From NCBI GenBank assembly GCA_031082105.1, contig JAVHLO010000066.1:1-11926 (forward strand): DNA of 11,926 bases, written 5' to 3'. Below, one piece after another: positions 1 through 6,292 of the stretch; position 1 is the first letter of the stretch, and every line of letters starts with the position of its first letter. A program made the position numbers and the translations under genes. The notes below the pieces were generated by a model. The model saw only the letters and a program-made list of their open reading frames with translations. It was not told the origin of the DNA and made no database searches. Source of the stretch: Planctomycetota bacterium. GTDB lineage: Bacteria > Planctomycetota > MHYJ01 > JACQXL01 > JAVHLO01.

Positions 1-159
1 TGCGCCTCCCGCCGCGGCGACCATCTTCTCCTTGACGTTGGTTGGGAAGTAGCCCATCTTCTGGACCTTGTTGATTGCCTCCTGGCTGGAAGCCGCATCG
101 ATCTCGGCCTTGACCTTCTTGCCGCGGCTGTCAACAGCCTCGTAGGTGAAGATTGCCAT
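1..159 (-). CDS. gspF: GspF/PilC-type inner-membrane platform protein, N-terminal fragment (gene runs off the window)
   Basis: The first 53 codons are visible, from the ATG at 159-157; the rest lies beyond position 1. The peptide begins MAIFTYEAVDSRGKKVKAE and continues to a KMGYFPTNV segment. This matches the opening of the T2SS-F/PilC family: an aromatic-Y-E-A-x-D-x-x-G-K-x-x-K-G/A-E start, then a helix ending in a G-x-x-P turn. In the family, this polytopic protein sits in the inner membrane under the assembling pilus or pseudopilus and couples to the hexameric ATPase. An SD-like AGGAG (168-172, minus strand) lies 8 nt before the ATG and supports this start. The gene follows the gspE/pilB-type ATPase by 108 nt, the usual order, so co-transcription is likely. 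GspF and PilC cannot be told apart from this fragment. Confidence 0.88.
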   Translation of the reverse strand, partial: MAIFTYEAVDSRGKKVKAEIDAASSQEAINKVQKMGYFPTNVKEKMVAAAGGA

Positions 160-267
160 GCACCTGTCTCCTAATCCGCATCTCAGGAATCATGAACCAT
201 GTCGAAAGCTCGGATGTCATAGCATATCTCTGCCCGTGAAGCCGCATTCTGCGGAGTCCCGGGATTG
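160..267 (-). other. Intergenic spacer between the ATPase and GspF genes with one small hairpin
   Basis: A perfect 5-bp stem with a 3-nt loop (CCGCA TTC TGCGG, 242-254) lies 13 nt after the ATPase stop codon. No T-run follows it on the minus strand, so it does not look like an intrinsic terminator. It could be an mRNA 3'-end or processing structure that lets transcription continue into gspF. Nothing else was seen apart from the gspF SD site at 168-172. Confidence 0.35.
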
Positions 268-1986
268 CTAGGTGAACAGCGTTTCGCGCACGACTTCCTC
301 GATCGTCGTCATGCCGTCGTATATGGCCAGAAGGCCGCTTGCTCTGAGTCCCCGCATGCCCTGTTCCAGCGCCGCGTGCCTGATCTTCTCGTTCGATGCG
401 TTCTCCATGACGAGGTTCTTGACCTTCTCGGACACGAGCATGATCTCGAAGATGGCCATGCGGCCCCTGTATCCCGTGTTGTTGCAGTTGGAGCATCCCT
501 TGCCGTAGCAGAATTTCTTTCCCTTGACGTCGTCCAACGTCAGCGAGAGTTCCATCAGCATCTCTTCGGTCGGCTCGAATTCATCCTTACACTTCAGGCA
601 TATTTTGCGGACCAGCCGCTGGGCAACGATCGCTTCGAGTGTCGCCGTGATCAAGAACGGCTCCACCCCCAGGTCGATCATTCTCGTGATGGCGGACGGC
701 GCATCGTTCGTATGAAGCGTCGTGAAGACGATATGGCCCGTAAGGGCGGCCTCGATCGCGATCTGCGATGTTTCAAGGTCGCGGATCTCGCCGACGAGTA
801 TGATGTCCGGGTCCTGACGAAGAATGCTCCTGAGGCACGCGGCGTAGGACACCCCGATGTCCTCGTTGAGCTGACACTGGATGATGCCTGTAAGGTCATA
901 TTCGACGGGGTCCTCGGTCGTGATTATCTTGTATTGGATCTCGTTCACGAAGTTGAGGCAGGAGTAGAGCGTGGTGGTCTTTCCGGAACCGGTCGGGCCG
1001 GTCACGATGATGATCCCGTGCGGCAGGTTGATGAGCGTCTTGAGGAGGTTGAACTCGTCCTCGCGCAGACCGATGTTATCGAGGTCGAGCGACACGACGC
1101 TGCGGTCGAGCACGCGCATGACCACACTCTCTCCGAACATCGTCGGGAGCGTCGAAACGCGAAGGTCGATCGGCCTGCCGCCGATCGCGAGCAGGATGCG
1201 TCCGTCCTGCGGCAGGCGCGTCTCGGAAATATCGAGGTTGGCCATGACTTTTATTCGCGAGATGAGGCCCAGCGCGAGGTGTAGGGGAGGCGGCATCATT
1301 TCATACAGGACGCCGTCAACTCGGTACCGGACCTTGAATTCCTTCTCGAACGGCTCGAAATGAATATCGCTGGCGTGATCCTTGATGGCCTGCAGGAGGA
1401 TCAGGTTGAGCAGCTTGATGACCGGCGTGGTGTTCGCGAGGGCCTCGAGGCTGCTGATGTCGATCGCCTTGCCCTTCTCGTCGACAGGCGTAAGCTCCAT
1501 CCCTTCCGTCGATTTTCCGATCTGCGCGATCAGGTCGTCCACGGTGTCCGCCTGCCCGCCGTAGTTCATCTCGATGGCCTTGTTCACGGCATCCTCGTTC
1601 GACACGGCGCCCTGCACTTCGCAGTTGAGCAGGAAGCGGAGGTCGTCGAGCACGTTCACGTTAAGAGGGTCGGCCATGGCGACGGTGAGAATGTTGTTTT
1701 CGAACTTGATCGGCATGATCTTGTAGACCTTGGCCATGGTGGGGGAGATCTTCTCGCAGACCTCCTTGGGTATCTGGATTTCCTCGAGGTTCACGACCTC
1801 CATGCCGACCTGCGCGCCGAGCGCAAGGAGCACTTCCTCTTCCGTGACGTAGCCCAGCTCGACCAGTATTCGCCCGACCGCGCCGCCTTGCTCGCGCTGG
1901 ATGGCGATCGCCTCCTGGACCTGGCCCTCGGTGACGAGTTCCATTTCCTTCAGAATCTGCCCGATTGGCTTCTGTGTCGTGATCAT
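268..1986 (-). CDS. gspE: GspE/PilB-family secretion/pilus assembly ATPase with MshEN-type N-terminus
   Basis: This 572-residue protein is a complete member of the T2SS/type IV pilus ATPase family, which forms a cytoplasmic hexamer and powers pilin or pseudopilin polymerisation. Visible motifs are Walker A GPTGSGKT (330-337), the Asp box TTEDPVEY (356-363), Walker B ending LVGEIRD (397-403) and the His box TTLHTNDAP (422-430). A zinc-binding Cys set follows at C463, C466, C498 and C501, with an extra C493. Residues 7-59 carry two 24-residue MshEN-like repeats with the exact 5-residue spacer known from c-di-GMP-binding MshE, but the first-position Arg of both repeats is missing (P7, A36). The length is closer to PilB (about 566) than to GspE (about 500), so pilB is an equally fair name. 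The start is the ATG at 1986, about 30 nt below a strong promoter. No SD is evident in the leader. The gspF/pilC gene follows. Confidence 0.96.
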   Translation of the reverse strand: MITTQKPIGQILKEMELVTEGQVQEAIAIQREQGGAVGRILVELGYVTEEEVLLALGAQVGMEVVNLEEIQIPKEVCEKISPTMAKVYKIMPIKFENNILTVAMADPLNVNVLDDLRFLLNCEVQGAVSNEDAVNKAIEMNYGGQADTVDDLIAQIGKSTEGMELTPVDEKGKAIDISSLEALANTTPVIKLLNLILLQAIKDHASDIHFEPFEKEFKVRYRVDGVLYEMMPPPLHLALGLISRIKVMANLDISETRLPQDGRILLAIGGRPIDLRVSTLPTMFGESVVMRVLDRSVVSLDLDNIGLREDEFNLLKTLINLPHGIIIVTGPTGSGKTTTLYSCLNFVNEIQYKIITTEDPVEYDLTGIIQCQLNEDIGVSYAACLRSILRQDPDIILVGEIRDLETSQIAIEAALTGHIVFTTLHTNDAPSAITRMIDLGVEPFLITATLEAIVAQRLVRKICLKCKDEFEPTEEMLMELSLTLDDVKGKKFCYGKGCSNCNNTGYRGRMAIFEIMLVSEKVKNLVMENASNEKIRHAALEQGMRGLRASGLLAIYDGMTTIEEVVRETLFT

Positions 1987-2021
1987 GGCGGCAAAAACAG
2001 CCCAAAGACTGCTAACCCGTC

Positions 2022-2049
2022 ATTATATCCAATTCAGCCTCAATGTCAA
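2022..2049 (-). promoter_or_regulatory. Near-consensus sigma70-type promoter of the gspE-gspF unit
   Basis: On the minus strand a perfect -35 TTGACA (2049-2044) and a perfect -10 TATAAT (2027-2022) are separated by 16 bp. The predicted start is near 2015, giving a leader of about 30 nt before the ATG at 1986. The leader has no GGAG-like SD, only a G/T-rich stretch. Two exact hexamers at almost ideal spacing, in the right orientation and directly upstream of a gene, make this convincing. It also separates gspE-gspF from the kinase gene as its own transcription unit. Confidence 0.85.
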
Positions 2050-2121
2050 GCCAAATGAGTCAAATGAAACGCCCTGATTCTGTCGCATTCCCTTTCCGTG
2101 CAGAAAGCGCAGTTCCATCAT

Positions 2122-2182
2122 GCCGAACTCGTTTTGGCGTTCCCTGCATGCTTGGCCGAGGAGAATCTGAACCCAGTTCAGA
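2122..2182. repeat. Two small palindromes, possible dispersed intergenic repeat
   Basis: Arms 2122-2127 and 2133-2138 form an imperfect hairpin (GCCGAA with TTTGGC, one G-T pair). Arms 2166-2172 and 2176-2182 form a perfect 7-bp hairpin (TCTGAAC, loop CCA, GTTCAGA). A palindrome pair of this kind, with a CTGAAC...GTTCAG core followed by AATGAC, resembles short intergenic repeats dispersed in many bacterial genomes. These often give chance translations such as VILN..Q.LL, as the minus strand does here. Only one copy is in the window, so dispersal is unproven. A weak 4-bp GC hairpin (2196-2199 with 2206-2209) just after the kinase stop, followed by CCCGTTTTG on the minus strand, could be a poor terminator. 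Otherwise nothing was seen in 1987-2211 beyond the promoter. Confidence 0.4.
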
Positions 2183-2211
2183 ATGACAAAACGGGGCCGC
2201 TTCAACGGCGT

Positions 2212-3789
2212 CTACATTCGATATACCACGTATGTGCCTGCGACGACGTCATGGACGCCGCGTTTTCTGCTGTCGAACGCTGCGAGTCCCGGAAGCAGGA
2301 GCGATACGAGCGTCAGAACCTCGAGCACGCTGGCCAGTATCAGGGCGGCCGTTGTCTCGATAACGGCAAGCAGGAGAAAAACCCCGAGCGCCGCGTGCAG
2401 GATGAGGAACGGATAACTGCTGAAAAACCGCATGACACACGCGCCCGTCGATGGTCTTCGACCGTCCGTCGTGACCACCTCGATACGCATTGCCATCTTG
2501 CCGGGCGTTTGTCCTCGCCTGGAGTGCCAGAGCACGTACATGAGGAAGAAGACGAAGAAGAAGGAGATCGGCAGAAACCCGAGCCCGATGATCGCCTGCC
2601 TGGGTATTGCGGTCAGCCTGCTGGGCACTCCGAAACTGAACGTGACCAGCAGGGTAACGAGCATGGCGGCGCAGAGCGCGATGAAGGCGTCTATGGCCAG
2701 TGCGAAGACCCTCACCCATACCCCTGCGAACACGAACGGCCGCGGCTTGAGCGCATCGAGGTCCGCTATGAGCTGGGCATACGTGGCGTATCGCTTGTCG
2801 CGGTCCTTCGCCATCATCTTGCGCACGACCCGCGCCGCACCTTCCGGCAGCTCCTGCTCGATCCCCTCAGGGAGAACGACCGGCTCCGTGGCATGTTTCA
2901 GAAGGACCTCGAGCGGCGTGTTGCCGTCAAAGGGCGGCCGACCCGTGACGAGATGGTAGAACGTCGCGCCAAGAGAGTAGATATCCGCGCGGTGATCGAG
3001 CTTGTGCCCTTTGCCTTGTTCGGGCGACATGTAGAATGGCGTGCCCACCACGATCCCGGTGCCCGTCATAGACGCATCACCCTTGACCAGCTTGGAGAGG
3101 CCGAAATCGGCGATGCGAACTACTCCGTCGTTGCCGAGGAGAATGTTGCTGGGCTTGACGTCACGGTGTACGATTCCCTTCTTCGTTGCCGCCTCAAGCC
3201 CGCGCGCCGCCTGTATGAGGTAGTCGACCGCTTCGCTGGCCGGCAGCTTGCCTTTCTCGTGGACAAGCTGGGCCAATGACTTGCCTTCTACGTACTCCAT
3301 GACAAAATAGTCGCGGTCGTCGTGTTTGCCGATCCCATAGACGTGCACGATGTTTGGATGGCTGAGAGCCGCGGCCGCCTTCGCTTCCCTTCTGAAACGC
3401 TCCACCGTGCCTGCCTGGGCGGAGAGCTCGCAGGAGAGAAACTTGACCGCGACATGCCGGTCCAGCGATTCGTCATAGGCGCGATAGACCGTGCCCATTG
3501 CCCCTTTGCCGACCATACAGACAACGCGGTACTGCCCCAGCACCTCGCCGTCCTGTCCTGGAAACTCGCTTGACCCGGTGTCCGATGAAGGCGTCTGCGG
3601 CGTGTCCGACATCACGAACGTTTCGGCGCCGGCCGATACCGGCGGCGGAGTCCCCGCGGTCGCGACCGCCCCAGAAGCGGCCGCGCCGGAGTGCGCGGTA
3701 CCGCAGAAGGGGCAAAGGAACCGCTCACCCTCTTTCAGGCTGAGCACGCTCAGCTTCTTGCCGCAAGTGCATTCAATCAAGTAGCTCAT
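2212..3789 (-). CDS. Zinc ribbon - Ser/Thr protein kinase - RDD membrane protein
   Basis: This 525-residue Hanks-type kinase starts at MSYLIECTCG (ATG 3789-3787). An N-terminal zinc ribbon has C7-x-C9 and C26-x2-C29, followed by an Ala/Pro/Ser-rich linker to about residue 85. The kinase domain (about 86-345) is intact: glycine loop GKGAMGTVY (94-102), catalytic lysine in VAVK (K116), helix-C glutamate about E135, HRDVKPSN (208-215), DFG (228-230) and SPE in place of APE (255-257). An active enzyme is expected. Residues 353-525 form an RDD domain with about four hydrophobic segments (361-387, 399-421, 461-479, 481-500) and the family motifs VRVFALAID, GQTPGKMAM and RGVHDVVAG. This anchors the kinase in the inner membrane with the catalytic part in the cytoplasm. 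An in-frame ATG 26 codons upstream lies inside a 7-bp repeat array and is rejected. No SD is visible. The substrate is unknown. The next gene down is the gspE-type ATPase, but under a separate promoter. Confidence 0.93.
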   Translation of the reverse strand: MSYLIECTCGKKLSVLSLKEGERFLCPFCGTAHSGAAASGAVATAGTPPPVSAGAETFVMSDTPQTPSSDTGSSEFPGQDGEVLGQYRVVCMVGKGAMGTVYRAYDESLDRHVAVKFLSCELSAQAGTVERFRREAKAAAALSHPNIVHVYGIGKHDDRDYFVMEYVEGKSLAQLVHEKGKLPASEAVDYLIQAARGLEAATKKGIVHRDVKPSNILLGNDGVVRIADFGLSKLVKGDASMTGTGIVVGTPFYMSPEQGKGHKLDHRADIYSLGATFYHLVTGRPPFDGNTPLEVLLKHATEPVVLPEGIEQELPEGAARVVRKMMAKDRDKRYATYAQLIADLDALKPRPFVFAGVWVRVFALAIDAFIALCAAMLVTLLVTFSFGVPSRLTAIPRQAIIGLGFLPISFFFVFFLMYVLWHSRRGQTPGKMAMRIEVVTTDGRRPSTGACVMRFFSSYPFLILHAALGVFLLLAVIETTAALILASVLEVLTLVSLLLPGLAAFDSRKRGVHDVVAGTYVVYRM

Positions 3790-3797
3790 TGTTGATC

Positions 3798-3825
3798 GAC
3801 AATTGACATTTGACAATTGACCAAT
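3798..3825 (+). repeat. Heptad tandem repeat array A
   Basis: Four contiguous 7-bp units beginning with GAC on the plus strand: GACAATT (3798), GACATTT (3805), GACAATT (3812) and GACCAAT (3819). The array begins 8 nt upstream of the kinase start codon, so it occupies the place where an SD and promoter would be expected. Its plus-strand unit GACAATT is a rotation of the reverse complement of the TTGTCAA unit in array B, so the two arrays are inverted relative to each other. Confidence 0.75.
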
Positions 3826-3853
3826 GACGGACGACATCCGGTTTGCTCGCCTG

Positions 3854-3895
3854 CTGTCAATGGTCACATGTTAATTGTCAAATGCCACATGTCAG
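3854..3895 (-). repeat. Heptad tandem repeat array B, inverted relative to array A
   Basis: Six contiguous 7-bp units on the plus strand: CTGTCAA (3854), TGGTCAC (3861), ATGTTAA (3868), TTGTCAA (3875), ATGCCAC (3882) and ATGTCAG (3889), with an approximate consensus of (A/T)TGTCAA. A 12-bp stretch (3873-3884) is the perfect reverse complement of 3807-3818 in array A, so the 116-nt gap between hldE and the kinase gene could fold into a long hairpin. The array ends 11 nt from the hldE stop. TTGACA look-alikes occur in it on the minus strand, but no -10 stands at proper spacing. Confidence 0.7.
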
Positions 3896-3905
3896 ATATC
3901 GTCCA

Positions 3906-5444
3906 TCAAGCATCGCCGCACCGATCTCCGCAGAGCTTCCGAAGCACCGACGTTGTGGATACGCAGCGAAGGAGCGGGGCAAACTCCACGCGGCCTCCCC
4001 GCCTGCGCACCAGCTCCTCGCCGACGACCTTCTTGTCCCGCCAGTCGGCTCCCTTGACAAGGACATCCGGTTTCAACGTCGCGATGGTTTTCAAGGGAGT
4101 GGGCTCGCCGAACACAACGACATAGTCGACGTCTTCGAGCGCGCTCAATACCTGCACGCGCAGTTCCTCGGGGTTGACGGGCCGTCCCGGGCCCTTTATG
4201 CGTCGTATCGACGCGTCCGAATTCACGCCGACCACGAGCACGTCTCCCTTCGATTTTGCGAACCGGAAAGACCGGACGTGGCCGGCATGGAGCACGTCAA
4301 AGCACCCGTTGGTGAAGACGATCTTTTCGTTGCGCATCCTGTGGCGGTCGAGCACGGCCGCAAGCAGGGGCAGGGGCAGCAATTTCCCCTGCTCGGTGCG
4401 GTGTTCTTCCGCGAGTTCGTATCTCATCTCTTCGCGGGTTGTGGTGGCTGTGCCGACCTTGCCCACGACGATCCCGGCGGCCAGGTTGGCGATACGGACG
4501 GCGTTCGCCGGCGTGCATCCCGCCGCGATCGCCGCGCCCAATGCCGCGAGCACGGTGTCGCCCGCGCCGGTAACGTCAAAGACCGCCCGCGCCTTTGCCG
4601 GCACGTGCGTCTCGACGAGGTTTTGCAGGGTCTGCGAACGCCGGGATGAGGTCCGTTTCGTGTTCCGATCGGCTGCGCCTGCGCGCTCGAACAGGGAGAT
4701 CCCTTCCTCGCCGCGCTTAATGACGATGAAACCGAGGTCGAGATCGCGCACAAGCAACCTCGCGGCCTTTCGGAGCGCGGCCAGATCGTTCCGGGTCAGC
4801 GTGATGCCCGTGGCGGTCTCGGTCTCGCGCAAGTTGGGAGTGATGGCCGTGGCTCCGCGATACCTTGTGAAATCGCGCCCCTTCGGGTCCACGAGCACCG
4901 GGCGTCGCGCCTTCCGGGCGCAGGAAATGAGTCCGCGTAGAAGTTCGGGCGGCATCCCCCCCTTGACGTAGTCGGAAAGCAGCAGGACGCCTGGTTTCGC
5001 GAGTTCGGCGCGAGCGGCCGCGAGGATCCTGGCGGCCACGGCCGGACTGCATGGAACCACTCTTTCAGTGTCAATACGGAGCATCTGTTGGTTCTGCGCG
5101 AGCAGGCGCGTCTTGACCGGCGTGGAGCGCGATTTGTCCCTTATCACCCGCGCCACATTCACCTTGCTGCTCCTCAGCAGCGCAACAAGCTGGTTGCCTG
5201 CTGTGTCGGCGCCCACGACCCCGAGGCAGGTGACCCGCGCGCCAAGCGTCTTCGCATTCAAAGCGACGTTGGCGGCGCCGCCGGGACGAATGTCCTCGGT
5301 GCGCACGCTCAGTATCTGGACAGGCGCCTCCGGCGAGACGCGCTCGACCTTGCCCCATACGTACCGGTCAAGCATGAAATCGCCGACGACGCTGACACGC
5401 GGCGAACCGAGCGTCTCCAGTATCTCTATTAGATTCCTCTGCAT
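3906..5444 (-). CDS. hldE: Bifunctional heptose-7-phosphate kinase / heptose-1-phosphate adenylyltransferase
   Basis: This 512-residue two-domain enzyme of ADP-heptose synthesis for LPS core phosphorylates heptose 7-phosphate at C1 and later adenylylates heptose 1-phosphate. Residues 14-340 are a PfkB/ribokinase-fold kinase: GDFMLDRYVWG (21-31), GGAANVALN (55-63), LLSDYVKGG (155-163), ITPNLRE (201-207) and DVTGAGDT (290-297) with catalytic base D296. Residues 373-505 are the nucleotidyltransferase: FTNGCFDVLHAGHV (377-390) with the HxGH motif at 386-389, VGVNSD (405-410) and VKGADW (463-468). It is about 35 residues longer than E. coli HldE (477), partly through an Arg/Ser/Thr-rich insertion at about 254-282 just before DVTGAGD. 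The start MQRNLIEILE (ATG 5444) overlaps the bioD end by 16 nt, which suggests translational coupling. Longer in-frame starts would read through bioD and give non-homologous sequence. Confidence 0.95.
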   Translation of the reverse strand: MQRNLIEILETLGSPRVSVVGDFMLDRYVWGKVERVSPEAPVQILSVRTEDIRPGGAANVALNAKTLGARVTCLGVVGADTAGNQLVALLRSSKVNVARVIRDKSRSTPVKTRLLAQNQQMLRIDTERVVPCSPAVAARILAAARAELAKPGVLLLSDYVKGGMPPELLRGLISCARKARRPVLVDPKGRDFTRYRGATAITPNLRETETATGITLTRNDLAALRKAARLLVRDLDLGFIVIKRGEEGISLFERAGAADRNTKRTSSRRSQTLQNLVETHVPAKARAVFDVTGAGDTVLAALGAAIAAGCTPANAVRIANLAAGIVVGKVGTATTTREEMRYELAEEHRTEQGKLLPLPLLAAVLDRHRMRNEKIVFTNGCFDVLHAGHVRSFRFAKSKGDVLVVGVNSDASIRRIKGPGRPVNPEELRVQVLSALEDVDYVVVFGEPTPLKTIATLKPDVLVKGADWRDKKVVGEELVRRRGGRVEFAPLLRCVSTTSVLRKLCGDRCGDA

Positions 5445-6181
5445 AGCGCATCCGCAATGTGGACAAACTGTGCCGTCGGGATGTTCTCGGGACTGACCCC
5501 CTCGTAGAACACCGTCTCCCCCAGAAAACGTGCTCCGCAATACTCCTCGATGGTCTTCCTGTTGGTCTTTTCCGCCAATCCGCGCGGGAAGTCGGCGTGA
5601 TAGTTGAGAACTACGCCCGCGATGTCGAGCCCGCGGCTGCGGGCGCATTCGAGCGTGAGCGCAACGTGGTTTATCGTCCCAAGAGTCGGCCTTGCCACGA
5701 CCAGCAGAGGCAAGCCGAATTCTCTTGCCATATCGACAACGAAATAGCCGGACTTGATCGGCACAAGCAGTCCCCCGATCCCTTCGACGACCAGAACGTC
5801 GTGCATCCTACGCAGCTTCACGAAAGCCGCAGCGATCCGGGCCAGATCGATTCTCTGTCTGCCGAGGCGCGCGGCAACCGCGGGCGCCAACGGGTACATC
5901 AGGCAAACAGGATTGATGAGGCCAAGCGGGTCGCGCAGGCCGATTGCGTCGCGAAGGAAGAGCACATCAGGGTTGACGAGTCTCTTGCCCTGACGTATGG
6001 CTCCGGTTGCAACGGGTTTCATAACGCCGACGTTCAGACCGCGGGACTTCAATGCCCTCGCGATCCCGGCCGCGACGACCGTCTTGCCGACCCCCGTGTC
6101 AGTGCCGGTGATGAAGACACCTCGGAACTGAGCGGCTTCTGCATTCGGGATTCTGGCTTCTCGGATTTCACGCCGTATCAT
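5429..6181 (-). CDS. bioD: Dethiobiotin synthetase
   Basis: This ATP-dependent cytoplasmic enzyme closes the ureido ring of 7,8-diaminopelargonate with CO2 to give dethiobiotin, the penultimate step of biotin synthesis. Family motifs over 250 residues are the P-loop GTDTGVGKT (26-34), KPVATG (55-60), VEGIGGLLVPI (132-142) and the ATP/Mg-site region around LNYHA (192-196). E. coli BioD is about 225 residues. The extra length is mostly a 20-residue N-terminal extension (MIRREIREARIPNAEAAQF...) before GVFITGTDTG, encoded by a 7-bp-period repeat. The ATG at 6181 is chosen because no ATG, GTG or TTG occurs in frame between it and the P-loop strand. Upstream in-frame ATGs (6238, 6292, 6391) only add unrelated sequence. 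No SD lies at normal distance. No other bio genes are in view. hldE follows with a 16-nt overlap. Confidence 0.92.
   Translation of the reverse strand: MIRREIREARIPNAEAAQFRGVFITGTDTGVGKTVVAAGIARALKSRGLNVGVMKPVATGAIRQGKRLVNPDVLFLRDAIGLRDPLGLINPVCLMYPLAPAVAARLGRQRIDLARIAAAFVKLRRMHDVLVVEGIGGLLVPIKSGYFVVDMAREFGLPLLVVARPTLGTINHVALTLECARSRGLDIAGVVLNYHADFPRGLAEKTNRKTIEEYCGARFLGETVFYEGVSPENIPTAQFVHIADALCRGI
6136..6163 (-). repeat. Heptad repeat inside the 5' end of bioD
   Basis: Four contiguous 7-bp units on the minus strand share the pattern NNNGAAN: CGAGAAG (6163-6157), CCAGAAT (6156-6150), CCCGAAT (6149-6143) and GCAGAAG (6142-6136). They encode most of the non-conserved N-terminal extension of BioD, just before the conserved P-loop strand. 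The same 7-bp period, with a different unit, makes up the gap between hldE and the kinase gene. Confidence 0.55.
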
Positions 6182-6248
6182 CGAAGCTGTTGTCTTAACG
6201 CTCCAAAACCACAGGTCACGGCGAACGGCGCCCGCCATTGTTACGGTT

Positions 6249-6277
6249 ATTCTGTCTTTTCCTCGCCTGCAAGTCAA
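6249..6277 (-). promoter_or_regulatory. Candidate promoter of bioD-hldE
   Basis: The minus strand carries TTGACT (6277-6272, 5 of 6 to consensus), a 17-bp spacer and CAGAAT (6254-6249, 4 of 6). The predicted start near 6242 gives a leader of about 60 nt to the bioD ATG at 6181. It lies just downstream of the inverted REP-like pair, where a promoter for the bioD unit is needed. The -10 is weak, so this remains a candidate. Confidence 0.45.
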
Positions 6278-6292
6278 GCAAAAGCCGGGCAT

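Noticed and set aside
265..1284. Long plus-strand open frame opposite the gspE-type ATPase
   Set aside because: It is antisense to a protein with intact ATPase motifs, has no family similarity, and its Arg/Asp/His-rich composition is typical of an antisense frame in high-GC DNA. The same holds for plus-strand frames at 1360-2058, 2098-3279, 3843-4649, 5459-6673, 6938-8512 and 9746-10384.
2023..2205. Minus-strand 60-codon frame between kinase and gspE
   Set aside because: It reads through the palindromes and the gspE promoter, giving a VILNxxQ-type chance translation. There is no SD and no conserved motif.
3790..3867. Upstream ATG that would extend the kinase by 26 residues
   Set aside because: The added residues are translated heptad repeats. 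The zinc ribbon normally starts within the first few residues, as it does from the ATG at 3789.
3854..3895. TTGACA hexamers on the minus strand as -35 elements of a kinase promoter
   Set aside because: They arise from the heptad unit, and no -10-like hexamer is present 15-19 bp downstream of either.
3798..3895. Repeat arrays considered as a CRISPR-like locus
   Set aside because: The units are 7 bp and contiguous without spacers, and no cas genes are present.
5445..5648. Upstream ATG that would extend HldE by 68 residues
   Set aside because: This stretch is the coding 3' end of bioD in another frame, and the added residues have no similarity to HldE.
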